From contig QHXX01000023.1 of NCBI GenBank assembly GCA_003223135.1, positions 128,120-192,119 on the forward strand: a DNA stretch of 64,000 nucleotides. Direction: 5' to 3'. This document shows, piece after piece, positions 1 to 7,677 of this stretch. This DNA comes from Acidobacteriota bacterium. GTDB taxonomy: Bacteria; Acidobacteriota; Polarisedimenticolia; Gp22-AA2. Made by a program: the position numbers and the translations under genes. Position 1 is the stretch's first letter; every line of letters starts with the position of its first letter. The notes beneath the pieces are model-generated. The model did not search any database, was not told where the DNA came from, and saw only the letters and a list, made by a program, of their open reading frames with translations.

Positions 1-561
1 TCGCCGCCCGACGACGCCCAGGTGCTGCAGGGCCTCGCTCCCTATCGCAGGACGCATGTCGAGGACCAGGAGACCTTCGGCTTCGCGGCCCGCCTGGAGC
101 CGCTGTTCGCCCTCTGGAAGCGGATCGGGAACTGGGCGATGCCGCATCCCTGGACTGAGACCATCATTCCCTGGGGGGCGGCCCATCCGTTCATCTCGCA
201 AGTCCTGGCCAGCCTTCCGCCGACCGCGCTGGGCGGCGGACACGTCCTTCTCTGGCCGTGCCGTGGCACGGTGTCGCGCATTCCGTACTTCATGTACCCC
301 CCGACTCCCCTGGTCATGGGATTCGGCATCTTGCCCGGAGTGCCGCCGGATGTCCTGCCGCAGGCGCGCCAGCGACTCAACATGGTCTCGGACATGAGCA
401 TGGCGGTCGGCGCGAAGCGCTACCTCTCCGGCTTCATCGAGTTCGACCGCCCGCGCTGGAAACAGCACTTCGGGCCGCGCTGGGACGAGATCCGCCGCCT
501 GAAGAAGACGTACGACCCGGACGGAATCCTGAACCCGGGATTCATCGACTACGGTCCCTAG
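1..561 (+). CDS. FAD-linked oxidase, cytokinin-dehydrogenase-like (C-terminal part)
   Basis: The reading frame is open from base 1, so this is the 3' end of a gene that starts outside the window; the GTG listed at 22 is an internal codon. The 186 visible residues match the substrate-binding and C-terminal part of BBE/cytokinin-dehydrogenase flavoenzymes: PHPW near the front, GAKRYLSG, then W-x2-HFGPRW and the closing YDPDGILNPG motif that caps the FAD domain in this family. Such enzymes oxidise a small substrate using FAD. The true substrate cannot be read from this part; the FAD-binding N-terminus is missing. It lies 32 bp upstream of a MauE-like gene on the same strand. Confidence 0.8.
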   Translation, partial: SPPDDAQVLQGLAPYRRTHVEDQETFGFAARLEPLFALWKRIGNWAMPHPWTETIIPWGAAHPFISQVLASLPPTALGGGHVLLWPCRGTVSRIPYFMYPPTPLVMGFGILPGVPPDVLPQARQRLNMVSDMSMAVGAKRYLSGFIEFDRPRWKQHFGPRWDEIRRLKKTYDPDGILNPGFIDYGP

Positions 562-593
562 CTGATGCCGCCCGGGCAGAGGATCTGAGAACC

Positions 594-1541
594 ATGGACG
601 CTACGCCGGGCGCGCGCCCGTATCAGCAGACCCCCCGGACGGTTTCCTGGCGCCGCGCCGCCGGCCACCTGGGGCGCGTCGCGCTGGGTATCGTCTTTCT
701 GGCGGCCGGCTTTCTGAAGGGGCTCGACCCCGCCGAGTTCGTCCACCAGGTCGCCGCCTACGGCCTGATCGGAATGCGACTGTCGGGCGTGGCGGCGCCG
801 GCCCTCATCGTGCTCGAGATCGTCCTCGGTGTGACGCTCGTCGCCGGTGTGCGACCCCTCTTGACCGGCCTGGCGTCCATTCTCCTGCTCCTGATGTTTA
901 TCGGCATCGAGGCTTACGGCATCGCCGCCGGACGGACGGAGGCCTGCGGCTGCTTCGGCGCCTACGTGCAGAGGACTCCCGCCCAGGTGATCGGTGAGGA
1001 CCTCCTGTTCGTGGGGCTGGCGATCCTGGCGATCGCAGGGCTGCGGGGTTGGGCCGGCACGAGGCCCGGCCGGGCGGCGGCCGTCCTGGTCGCGGCCATC
1101 GTCCTGTCCGGCGCTTTCGTGGTCGCTTCCCCCTCTCTGCCGATCGACGATTACGTCACGCGCCTGCGCGCGGGCCGGACCCTGGCCGACCTGGATCTCG
1201 CGGCGCGCCTGCCGGAGCTCCTGCGCGGGCGTCACCTCATCGCCCTGATCGACGTCACCGACCCGCGCGCCGCCGAGATCGCCTCCGCGCTGGACGCTCT
1301 GGCCTCCCGGCCCGGGGCGCCGGTCGTGGTCGGATTGACCCCCGCAACCGAGCAGGAGATCGACGCGTTCCGCTGGACCGTGGTTCCGGCGTTCGAGGTC
1401 AAAAGCGTCGACCGGGTCGTGATCAAGAGGCTGTACCGGAGGCTTCCCCGTTTCTTCGTGCTCGATTCCGGCCGGGTGATGGCCGTCTACGACGGCGCTC
1501 CTCCCGAAGCCGGAGACCTGCTATCATCGGAGGCATCATGA
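594..1541 (+). CDS. MauE/DoxX-type membrane protein fused to a thioredoxin-like domain
   Basis: 315 residues from the ATG at 594, preceded by a purine-rich GAGGATCTGAGA stretch; the longer ORF from 258 overlaps the upstream gene and is rejected. The first half has about four hydrophobic helices and the CGCFG motif seen in MauE-family proteins, which are membrane partners in disulfide or amine-dehydrogenase maturation. The C-terminal ~130 residues look like a degenerate thioredoxin fold (strand, helix, VVPAFEV, then RLPRFFVLDSG) without a CxxC. The stop overlaps the next start as ATGA, so it is translationally coupled to the secreted thioredoxin. A role in periplasmic thiol/disulfide handling is inferred. 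Confidence 0.72.
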   Translation: MDATPGARPYQQTPRTVSWRRAAGHLGRVALGIVFLAAGFLKGLDPAEFVHQVAAYGLIGMRLSGVAAPALIVLEIVLGVTLVAGVRPLLTGLASILLLLMFIGIEAYGIAAGRTEACGCFGAYVQRTPAQVIGEDLLFVGLAILAIAGLRGWAGTRPGRAAAVLVAAIVLSGAFVVASPSLPIDDYVTRLRAGRTLADLDLAARLPELLRGRHLIALIDVTDPRAAEIASALDALASRPGAPVVVGLTPATEQEIDAFRWTVVPAFEVKSVDRVVIKRLYRRLPRFFVLDSGRVMAVYDGAPPEAGDLLSSEAS

Positions 1542-2359
1542 CAGTCAAGCGTACGGCTCATCGGATGCTCGGTGTTCTGCCCGTGGTCGCGGTCGCGCTC
1601 CTTCTGCCGTGTTCCGCGCGGGCACAGGCCATGGTCTGCAAACCGAATTACGACTATAGCGTCGAGGTCGACGGTTCGTTCCCGAAGAACGCCACGCTCT
1701 ATCAGTCCACAACACCCGGCATGTATTTCATCGATGTCCCGACATGCAAGACCGGTCTCCTCATGGATATGAAGGCGCGGAAGGTCGTCGCCGTGCCCCG
1801 CGACCTCGTCAAAACGGTGGACGGCGGTCTTCAGCTGAGCGACACGGTTCCTCCGGCCGCCGCCGCGTACGCCCTGGCGGTCGATGGGCCCATGGTCCAG
1901 TTTCAGGCCGAGGACAAGAAGGTGCGCATCCTCCGGTGCCTGGACCGTCCGCCCATTGTCGGGGCCGTCGACCTGGACGCGCTCGTCACCGATCGGCCGG
2001 AGTACCGGGAGGGGATGAAGGCCTACTCCCCCGACCCGGCGTCGATTGCGACCATGGGCAAGTACGCCAAGAGGGTGCAGATCGACGCCTTTTTCGCCAC
2101 CTGGTGCCCGCACTGCAAGGAATACATGCCGAAGTTCCTGCGGGTCATGTCGGAAGCGAAGAACCCCAACATCAAGCTCAATCTCTACGGTGTGCCGAAG
2201 GGGTTCACCCAGGCGCCGGGGCCATGGCAGGGCCGGAACATCAACTCCATCCCCACGATTATCGTGAAGGTCGACGGCCGGGAGATCACGCGCATGGCGT
2301 CCCAGCCGGGGGCGGAGCCCGAAAAGGAGTTGGCCGGAATTTTCGACGCGGTCAAGTAG
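1538..2359 (+). CDS. Secreted thioredoxin-like protein
   Basis: 273 residues starting at the ATG that overlaps the previous stop (ATGA). Residues 1-31 form a signal peptide (hydrophobic run VVAVALLLP, cleavage near SARAQA). The C-terminal half is a thioredoxin fold with ATWCPHC as the active CxxC and a cis-proline segment INSIPT. The N-terminal ~130 residues contain extra cysteines (MVCKPNY, PTCKTG, LRCLDR) and match no domain I can name. It probably acts in the periplasm as an oxidoreductase working with the upstream MauE-like protein. The last 175 bp overlap antisense with the ORF at 2185-2898. Confidence 0.75.
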   Translation: MTVKRTAHRMLGVLPVVAVALLLPCSARAQAMVCKPNYDYSVEVDGSFPKNATLYQSTTPGMYFIDVPTCKTGLLMDMKARKVVAVPRDLVKTVDGGLQLSDTVPPAAAAYALAVDGPMVQFQAEDKKVRILRCLDRPPIVGAVDLDALVTDRPEYREGMKAYSPDPASIATMGKYAKRVQIDAFFATWCPHCKEYMPKFLRVMSEAKNPNIKLNLYGVPKGFTQAPGPWQGRNINSIPTIIVKVDGREITRMASQPGAEPEKELAGIFDAVK

Positions 2360-2898
2360 GCAGGTCGGGCGGCGCGAAGCGTGGTGAAGTCGTGCAAGAG
2401 CGCCGTGCGCGCCGCCGTCACGGCCCGTACCGTCCGGTGCGGAATCGGCCTCGCGGTCTCCTGCGCCGCCGCTTTGCCCACCGCCGGAGCGGCCAGGTGG
2501 TGACCCGAGGCCAGGAACCCCAGCCCCAGAGCCGCGACCAGCATTTTGGCTTTCGGGCCGGCCCTCTTCTTGCGAGGAATTCGCGGGCCGGCGGCCCTCG
2601 CCGCCTGGATCGCCCGCTCCCGCTGCGCCTCGATGCGCTGCCTGTCCTTGACGTACTCCTCCTCGATCTTCTCCAGCTTCTCCTCCCCTTCGGGCTGTGA
2701 CAGGAGCCCGGCCCGCTCCGACCGGTACAGGATCTCGCGCTCGGCGAGCCGGGCCTCGAACACCTTTCGGATGTCGGCGATCACCTTCTTCTGCTTGTCC
2801 GTCAGGGCCGTCGGGGCGGTCTCGCCGCGCTCGCGATCGCGCCGTTTCAGCTTCTCCAGGGCGATTTCGTAGGCGCTCTTCGGTGCGTCGTCGCTCAT
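2185..2898 (-). CDS. Conserved hypothetical, charged coiled-coil N-terminus
   Basis: The 237-residue ORF begins MSDDAPKSAYEIALEKLKRRD, a lysine/glutamate-rich helical protein that looks coding up to about residue 118 (GPRIPRKKRAGPKAK). Beyond that comes one hydrophobic stretch (MLVAALGLGFLAS) and then low-complexity sequence that runs antisense into the thioredoxin gene. The real product may be only about 120-140 residues, with the 3' end altered by a frameshift or lost stop. It is divergent from the small CPCC protein at 2950. Function unknown. Confidence 0.5.
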   Translation of the reverse strand: MSDDAPKSAYEIALEKLKRRDRERGETAPTALTDKQKKVIADIRKVFEARLAEREILYRSERAGLLSQPEGEEKLEKIEEEYVKDRQRIEAQRERAIQAARAAGPRIPRKKRAGPKAKMLVAALGLGFLASGHHLAAPAVGKAAAQETARPIPHRTVRAVTAARTALLHDFTTLRAARPAYLTASKIPANSFSGSAPGWDAMRVISRPSTFTIIVGMELMFRPCHGPGAWVNPFGTP

Positions 2899-2914
2899 GA
2901 GGCTCCCTTCACGC

Positions 2915-2920
2915 TATAAT
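2915..2920 (+). promoter_or_regulatory. Candidate -10 box TATAAT
   Basis: TATAAT sits 29 bp upstream of the ATG at 2950 in the short divergent spacer. No convincing -35 box is seen at 17 bp, so this is only a half-supported promoter. The same placement of TATAAT just before a gene recurs at 23756 and 28190. Confidence 0.35.
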
Positions 2921-2949
2921 GGCGCCATCCTGCGGATGCGGTCGCGCCG

Positions 2950-3240
2950 ATGCCCGAGAATCTGAAAATCGTCTGCCCCTGTTGCGACACTCTTCTGACC
3001 GTCGATCCCGAGACCGGGGCGATCCTGCTGGAGGAGCGCCGCAAGCACCGCGAGCACGCGTCGCTCGACGAAGCGCTGGGGCAGGTCAAGGCCCAGCGCA
3101 AGGAAGCGGAAGGGAAGCTCGCCCGGGCGATGGACGAGGCGCGCCACCGCGAAGAGATCCTGGAGAAGAAGTTCCAGGAGGCACGCAAGAAGGCCGCCGA
3201 GTCGGACGAGCCGCCGCCGCGTCCCTTCGACGCCGACTGA
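2950..3240 (+). CDS. Small conserved protein with CPCC motif and coiled coil
   Basis: 96 residues. The N-terminus carries KIVCPCCDTLLTVDPETG, which looks like half of a zinc ribbon, followed by a charged helix (about residues 30-85) and a proline-rich acidic tail. Only one CxxC-like pair is present, so metal binding would need dimerisation or would not occur. It is transcribed away from the coiled-coil protein at 2898. Function is unknown; the start has a nearby TATAAT and fits the coding frame well. Confidence 0.65.
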   Translation: MPENLKIVCPCCDTLLTVDPETGAILLEERRKHREHASLDEALGQVKAQRKEAEGKLARAMDEARHREEILEKKFQEARKKAAESDEPPPRPFDAD

Positions 3241-3272
3241 GAATCGCCCTGTCGCGGGCCACCCGGCCTCCC

Positions 3273-4343
3273 TCAGGCGCTCGCGGGGGCTGGCGCCTTT
3301 CGAAATCGCTTCATGATCAGCCTCCCGAAAAGGGCGACCGCCCCGAGGACCACCATCCCCAGGATGCCCAGGACCCAGGAGCGGGAGAGCGCGTCCGCCA
3401 TCGTCTCCTTGATCTTCAGCCAGCGCCCCAGCCCGAACGCCGGGTCGGACGGCTTCGGGTTCGCCGTGGCCTTGACCCGCGCCAGGCCGTAGAGCTCCGC
3501 GCTCCGCTTCGGCGAGCGGAAGAGCATCAGGTCGGCCGTCTTCTCCAGGGCGGCCGCGGCCACAGGCGACGAGGGGTTCATCGAGACGTACTTGGTGAAG
3601 TAGTCGGCCGCCTCGGCATCCCGCCCGAGCTCCATGAGGACCAGCCCCAGCTCAAAATGGGCCTCGATCGCCGCCGGCCTCCCCGGGAACTTTTCGATCA
3701 ATCTCTTGTAGATCGCCGCCGACTCCTCGAACTTCGCGCGCTCGCGGCTCGAGGTGGCGACGTCGTGGTCGGCGATGGCCATGGTGTAGAGCACGTTCGG
3801 AAGCAGCCGGTGTTCCGGATGGTCTTTCTCGAAGTCTTTCAGAAGATCGATGACCTCTCCCGGCCTGCCGAGCAGGCGCAGGGCCTGGGCGATCTGGAAC
3901 TTGAGCGCCGGCACGATGTCCTGAGTCGGGTTCCGGTCGAGGGCGCGGCGGTACAGCTGGATCGCCTTGTCGGCTTCGCCGGCCCGCTGCGCGGCGAGGC
4001 CGGCCTGGTACAGAAGGTTCGAGGCGCGCGGGTCGTCCGGGAAGCGCGTCGCCGCCTCGTCGAGGAGGCCAACCGCCGGCAACGCCTCATCCTGCATCAG
4101 CCGCCCCTGCGCCTCGCCCTGCAACGCCGCGACGATCTCCGCCGGCGTCGGACAGAGCGTGCGCGCCTCCTGGAACTGCACGATCGCCTCCGCCGTCTTG
4201 CCCTGCGCCAGGAGGCTGTCGCCGCGCACCAGGTGGTCCGCCACGGTCCCGCCGAATCCCTGCGCGTATGCCACCGTGGCAGGGCAGAGGAGCAACGGCA
4301 GGACCGCCAGAGAGCGGGCGCGGTGCACGAGGCGGCGAATCAT
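3273..4343 (-). CDS. Secreted or membrane-anchored TPR protein
   Basis: 356 residues with a signal peptide (LAVLPLLLCPATVAYAQ) and then serial tetratricopeptide-like helices across residues 35-270, with motifs such as AEAIVQFQEARTL and ADKAIQLYRRALDRNP. Near the C-terminus is a transmembrane segment (WVLGILGMVVLGAVALFG) followed by a basic tail, so the TPR part probably lies in the periplasm, anchored to the inner membrane. TPR arrays are protein-binding scaffolds; partner unknown. It converges with the small CPCC gene (33 bp apart) and is divergent from the HExxH gene. Confidence 0.75.
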   Translation of the reverse strand: MIRRLVHRARSLAVLPLLLCPATVAYAQGFGGTVADHLVRGDSLLAQGKTAEAIVQFQEARTLCPTPAEIVAALQGEAQGRLMQDEALPAVGLLDEAATRFPDDPRASNLLYQAGLAAQRAGEADKAIQLYRRALDRNPTQDIVPALKFQIAQALRLLGRPGEVIDLLKDFEKDHPEHRLLPNVLYTMAIADHDVATSSRERAKFEESAAIYKRLIEKFPGRPAAIEAHFELGLVLMELGRDAEAADYFTKYVSMNPSSPVAAAALEKTADLMLFRSPKRSAELYGLARVKATANPKPSDPAFGLGRWLKIKETMADALSRSWVLGILGMVVLGAVALFGRLIMKRFRKAPAPASA

Positions 4344-4603
4344 CGCCGGGTATTGTAGGGCATTTTCAATCTGGACGAGAATGAACGGCGCGTCGTGGAG
4401 GCACGGTCATCGTCAGCGTTGATGACGGCCCCGGCGGGAGTCCCGGCCGGGCGCAGAGCCTGTCGATTCAGATCGCCCACCTGGCACTTGGGCGGCTGAG
4501 CCGCGCGCGCCGGGCCCTGGGCGGGCTGAGGCGCGCGGCGGCGCCGGAGACGGAGGCGGTCTTCGACGCCCTGGCGGAGACGCTGCGCGCCCTTCCCGCG
4601 CCG

Positions 4604-5947
4604 ATGCGCGTACGGATCCTGACCGGGCCGGACGTTCGCGGCTTTCTCGCGGAAGCGGAGATCTGGATCGAGGTCCGGCGTCTGGCCCTGTCTCTTCTCA
4701 AGTCGCGCGGGCGAGACGGTCGTCTGGCCGGCGGACCCCCCGGGCGCGCCCGTCTCCAGGCACGTCTGTTCGATCTCCTCAGCCGGACGCAGCACCTCAC
4801 CACACTGGTCCCCCGGGGCCGCATCGACGCCGCCCTCCCGGCGCGCTGTCTCCGCTTCGCTCGCCTTCGCCTCGACGACGCGACCTTTGACCTCGCGGCG
4901 CTCGTCCTCGGCCTCGGGCTCCTCCAGCCCCGGCCCGCCTCCCTCGCGCTCGTGCTGCAGTTCCGCGAGGACGCCGAGCAGGGTCGATCCCGCGACCGGA
5001 TCGACCTCGGAACCATCGCGGGACCGGCGGGGCCGCTGGCCATCGCGTTCACGGGGACGACACGGGCCGTGAGCACCCGTCGTCCACCGACACGCGTGCG
5101 CGCGGAGCTGCGGGGGGCGACCCTGAGCCTGAAGGCCCGCGGCGCGCCAGTCGTGGTCATCCCGGCAGCCGGGACGCGCCTGATCGCTCCGGACCTGGAG
5201 CGAGGACGGCAGGCGCGCGGCGGCCCGACGCGTCGCGCTGGGCTCCGGCTCGTTCGCCGGGACATGATCCCCGGCACATCGATCATTCTCGCCCCGGTCG
5301 TCGAGTCGCGCCCGCGGTGCCTGCGCGTGACGCGCGAAGCCAGGGGGCTGACACGTCTCCTGGCGCGCGCGCTTCGAATCGTCCTGGTCGCGTGGCCGGA
5401 GGCGCACCGCGAGATCGAGCGGCGCACGTTCATGGTCGTGCCGATCCGCGAGCCCGGCACGGTCAGCTACTCGATGGCCGCGCGTCCGGGGATTTCGTTT
5501 ATCAACGTGTTCGGCAAGTCGCGCATCGACCTGGCCGATGACCTCCTGCACGAGACCGCCCACCACCGACTGCACGACCTCCAGGAGACGGCCGATCTCC
5601 TGAGGCCCGGCCCGGAGACGCTCGAGGTGCAGGCGTTCGACTCGCCCTGGCGCGGCGCGCGCCGCCCTCTTCACGGCCTTCTGCACGGAGCCTACACGTT
5701 CCTGTACCGCGCCGAGCTGTTCCGCCGCGTGCTGCGCGTCGCCCGCGAGCACCCCCGTACGCTCGCGTCGGAGCTCGGCTCCGCAAGCCGCGCCTTCGTC
5801 CGCAAGGAGCTGCGCCGCGAGAAGCGGATGATTGCCTCCGCGCTGCGTGATCTGCAGGCCGCGGCCCGCTCCGGTCTCCTCGCACCCGCCGGCCGGCAAC
5901 TCCTGAAGACGATGCGCGCCTGGTTTGCGCGTCTCGACCGGGCCTGA
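4604..5947 (+). CDS. HExxH protein, aKG-HExxH peptide beta-hydroxylase-like
   Basis: 447 residues from the only ATG in frame. The key site is LLHETAHHRL at about residue 315, an HExxH motif, followed by SPWRGARRPLHGLLHGAYTFL, which resembles the region after HExxH in the HExxH-type peptide beta-hydroxylases of RiPP clusters. In that family the motif binds iron for a 2-oxoglutarate-dependent hydroxylation; this role here is inferred. The frame stays open and coding-like back to 4385 (LSIQIAHLALGRL and so on) but has no ATG, GTG or TTG there, so the true N-terminus may use CTG at 4460. No precursor peptide or other RiPP gene is visible nearby. Confidence 0.6.
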   Translation: MRVRILTGPDVRGFLAEAEIWIEVRRLALSLLKSRGRDGRLAGGPPGRARLQARLFDLLSRTQHLTTLVPRGRIDAALPARCLRFARLRLDDATFDLAALVLGLGLLQPRPASLALVLQFREDAEQGRSRDRIDLGTIAGPAGPLAIAFTGTTRAVSTRRPPTRVRAELRGATLSLKARGAPVVVIPAAGTRLIAPDLERGRQARGGPTRRAGLRLVRRDMIPGTSIILAPVVESRPRCLRVTREARGLTRLLARALRIVLVAWPEAHREIERRTFMVVPIREPGTVSYSMAARPGISFINVFGKSRIDLADDLLHETAHHRLHDLQETADLLRPGPETLEVQAFDSPWRGARRPLHGLLHGAYTFLYRAELFRRVLRVAREHPRTLASELGSASRAFVRKELRREKRMIASALRDLQAAARSGLLAPAGRQLLKTMRAWFARLDRA

Positions 5948-5967
5948 CGACTTCCGCTCACCGCCCT

Positions 5968-7677
5968 TCAACGCGCCGCGGCCGATGGCTCCTCGATGAC
6001 GTGAAGGCGGCCGGCCTCGATACCGGTGATCGTCTGGGTCGCGCCGTCGGGCCAGGTGATGCGGAGGTCGGAGAGTGGAGCGTGGCCGTCGCTCGCGGGG
6101 CTGAGGCCGAAGGTGAGAATGGTCTCGCTCTGCGAGGCGTACGAGGCGGCGGATCGGACCGTGCGCGTGGCGGCCACGTCGCCCGCCTTCAGGCGGACGA
6201 CGGCGCCGATCGCGTCGCGGTTCGACGTCCGTCCGACGAGACGGAGCCGGACCCAGCCTGAGGCGCTGCCGCCGTCGTTGCGCAGCAGCACGGCGGGGCC
6301 GTTGTTGGTGGTCACGGCCACGTCGAGATCGCCGTCGCCGTCGAAGTCGGCATACGCGGCGCCGCGCGCCACGAGGGGTCGCTGGAGGTCCGGACCCGAC
6401 CGCCCCTCCACCTGCTCGAAGCGTCCGCCGCCGAGACCGCGGAAGAGGTGCGGCGGCTGCGCGTAGGTGACCGACGGCTGCACCCGATTGATGTCGTTCT
6501 CGACGTGGCCGTTGGCCACGAAGATGTCCAGCCGGCCGTCCAGGTCGAAGTCGAAGAAGAAGCAGCCGAAGGCGAGGGTCAAGAGGCTCGGCTGTCCGAT
6601 GCCGGCCATCGCCGCGTCGTCGATGAACAGGCCGCGTCCCTCGTTGTGGTACAGGGCGAGCATCTCGTTGGAGAAGTTGCCGATCACCAGGCTGTCGCGC
6701 CCGCTGCCGTCATAGTCGGCGGCGTCGATGCCCATGGCGCCCCGCGCCTTCCCCTCCTCGCTGAAGGCGATGCCGGCCGTCTTGCCGACCTCCTCGAACG
6801 TACCGTCGTGCCTGTTGTGGTAAAGGAAATTCGGCTGCGTGTCGTTGGCGATCGCCAGGTCGGGCCAGCCGTCTCCGTCGTAGTCGAGGGCGACGACGCC
6901 CAGCGACTTGCCGGTCGGGTCGAAGACGCCCGCCCGGCGCGTCACGTCTTCGAAGGTGCCGTCACCCCTGTTGCGGAACAGCCGATCGGTGGCGCCGCGG
7001 TACGACTCGGGGGTGCAATACGACTTGCTGACACCGTCGAGAGTGCAGAAGATGTCGTCCTTCGGGGACCACTGCACGTAGTTGCAGGAGAAAAGATCCA
7101 GCCGGCCGTCCCCGTCGTAATCGATCCAGGTGGCGCTGGTCCCGAAGCCGGGGTCGGAGACCCCCGCCTTCTGCGTCACGTCCTCGAACGTCCCGTCCCC
7201 TTTGTTGCGGAAGAGGCGGTCGGGACCCAGGGCGTTGATGAACAGGTCGACGTGGCCGTCGTTGTCGTAGTCGGCGGCCGCGACTCCGATGCCGTACATC
7301 TCCACCGCCAGCCCGGCCTTCCGGGTGGTGTCCTCGAATGTCCCGTCGCCCCGGTTGCGGTAGAGCGTTTGCGTCGTTTTCCGCAGGCGCTTCTCCGGCC
7401 AGTCGGCGCTCTGGACGAAGAAAAGGTCCTGGTGGCCGTCGCCGTCGTAATCCAGAAACGCCACGCCCGAGCCCATCGTTTCCGGCAGGTATTTCCTTCC
7501 GAAGGCGCCGCTGTTGTGGCGGAACGCAACCCCGGCCGCGCGGGTCACGTCGGTGAAGAGCACCGGGTTTGCGGTAGGCGTCTGGGAGGGCGACGCGGCC
7601 GACGGCGCGTCGCTCCTGCGGCCGCAACCCAGGAGCGTGAGCGCGGCGAACGCCAGGGTGGCCTCGATGTTCCTCAT
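5968..7677 (-). CDS. CRTAC1-type FG-GAP/VCBS repeat lipoprotein with ASPIC/UnbV domain
   Basis: 569 residues. A lipoprotein-type leader ends LTLLGCGRR. From about residue 60 to 430 there are repeated FG-GAP/VCBS units with calcium-binding DYDGDGHQDL-type loops alternating with LFRNKGDGTFEDVT, typical of a beta-propeller. The last ~100 residues form an ASPIC/UnbV domain (WVRLRLVGRTSNRDAIGAVV ... ITWPDG). It is exported and probably surface-anchored. Its start overlaps the stop of the upstream cytochrome/TPR gene (ATGA), so the two are co-translated. CRTAC1-like genes next to TPR or cytochrome genes are common in Acidobacteriota; the shared function is not known. Confidence 0.85.
   Translation of the reverse strand: MRNIEATLAFAALTLLGCGRRSDAPSAASPSQTPTANPVLFTDVTRAAGVAFRHNSGAFGRKYLPETMGSGVAFLDYDGDGHQDLFFVQSADWPEKRLRKTTQTLYRNRGDGTFEDTTRKAGLAVEMYGIGVAAADYDNDGHVDLFINALGPDRLFRNKGDGTFEDVTQKAGVSDPGFGTSATWIDYDGDGRLDLFSCNYVQWSPKDDIFCTLDGVSKSYCTPESYRGATDRLFRNRGDGTFEDVTRRAGVFDPTGKSLGVVALDYDGDGWPDLAIANDTQPNFLYHNRHDGTFEEVGKTAGIAFSEEGKARGAMGIDAADYDGSGRDSLVIGNFSNEMLALYHNEGRGLFIDDAAMAGIGQPSLLTLAFGCFFFDFDLDGRLDIFVANGHVENDINRVQPSVTYAQPPHLFRGLGGGRFEQVEGRSGPDLQRPLVARGAAYADFDGDGDLDVAVTTNNGPAVLLRNDGGSASGWVRLRLVGRTSNRDAIGAVVRLKAGDVAATRTVRSAASYASQSETILTFGLSPASDGHAPLSDLRITWPDGATQTITGIEAGRLHVIEEPSAAAR

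Noticed and set aside
2919-4358. 479-residue plus-strand ORF
   Set aside because: Antisense to the TPR gene and out of frame with the CPCC gene.
4340-5971. 543-residue minus-strand ORF
   Set aside because: Antisense shadow of the HExxH gene; composition is Arg/Gly-rich without domains.
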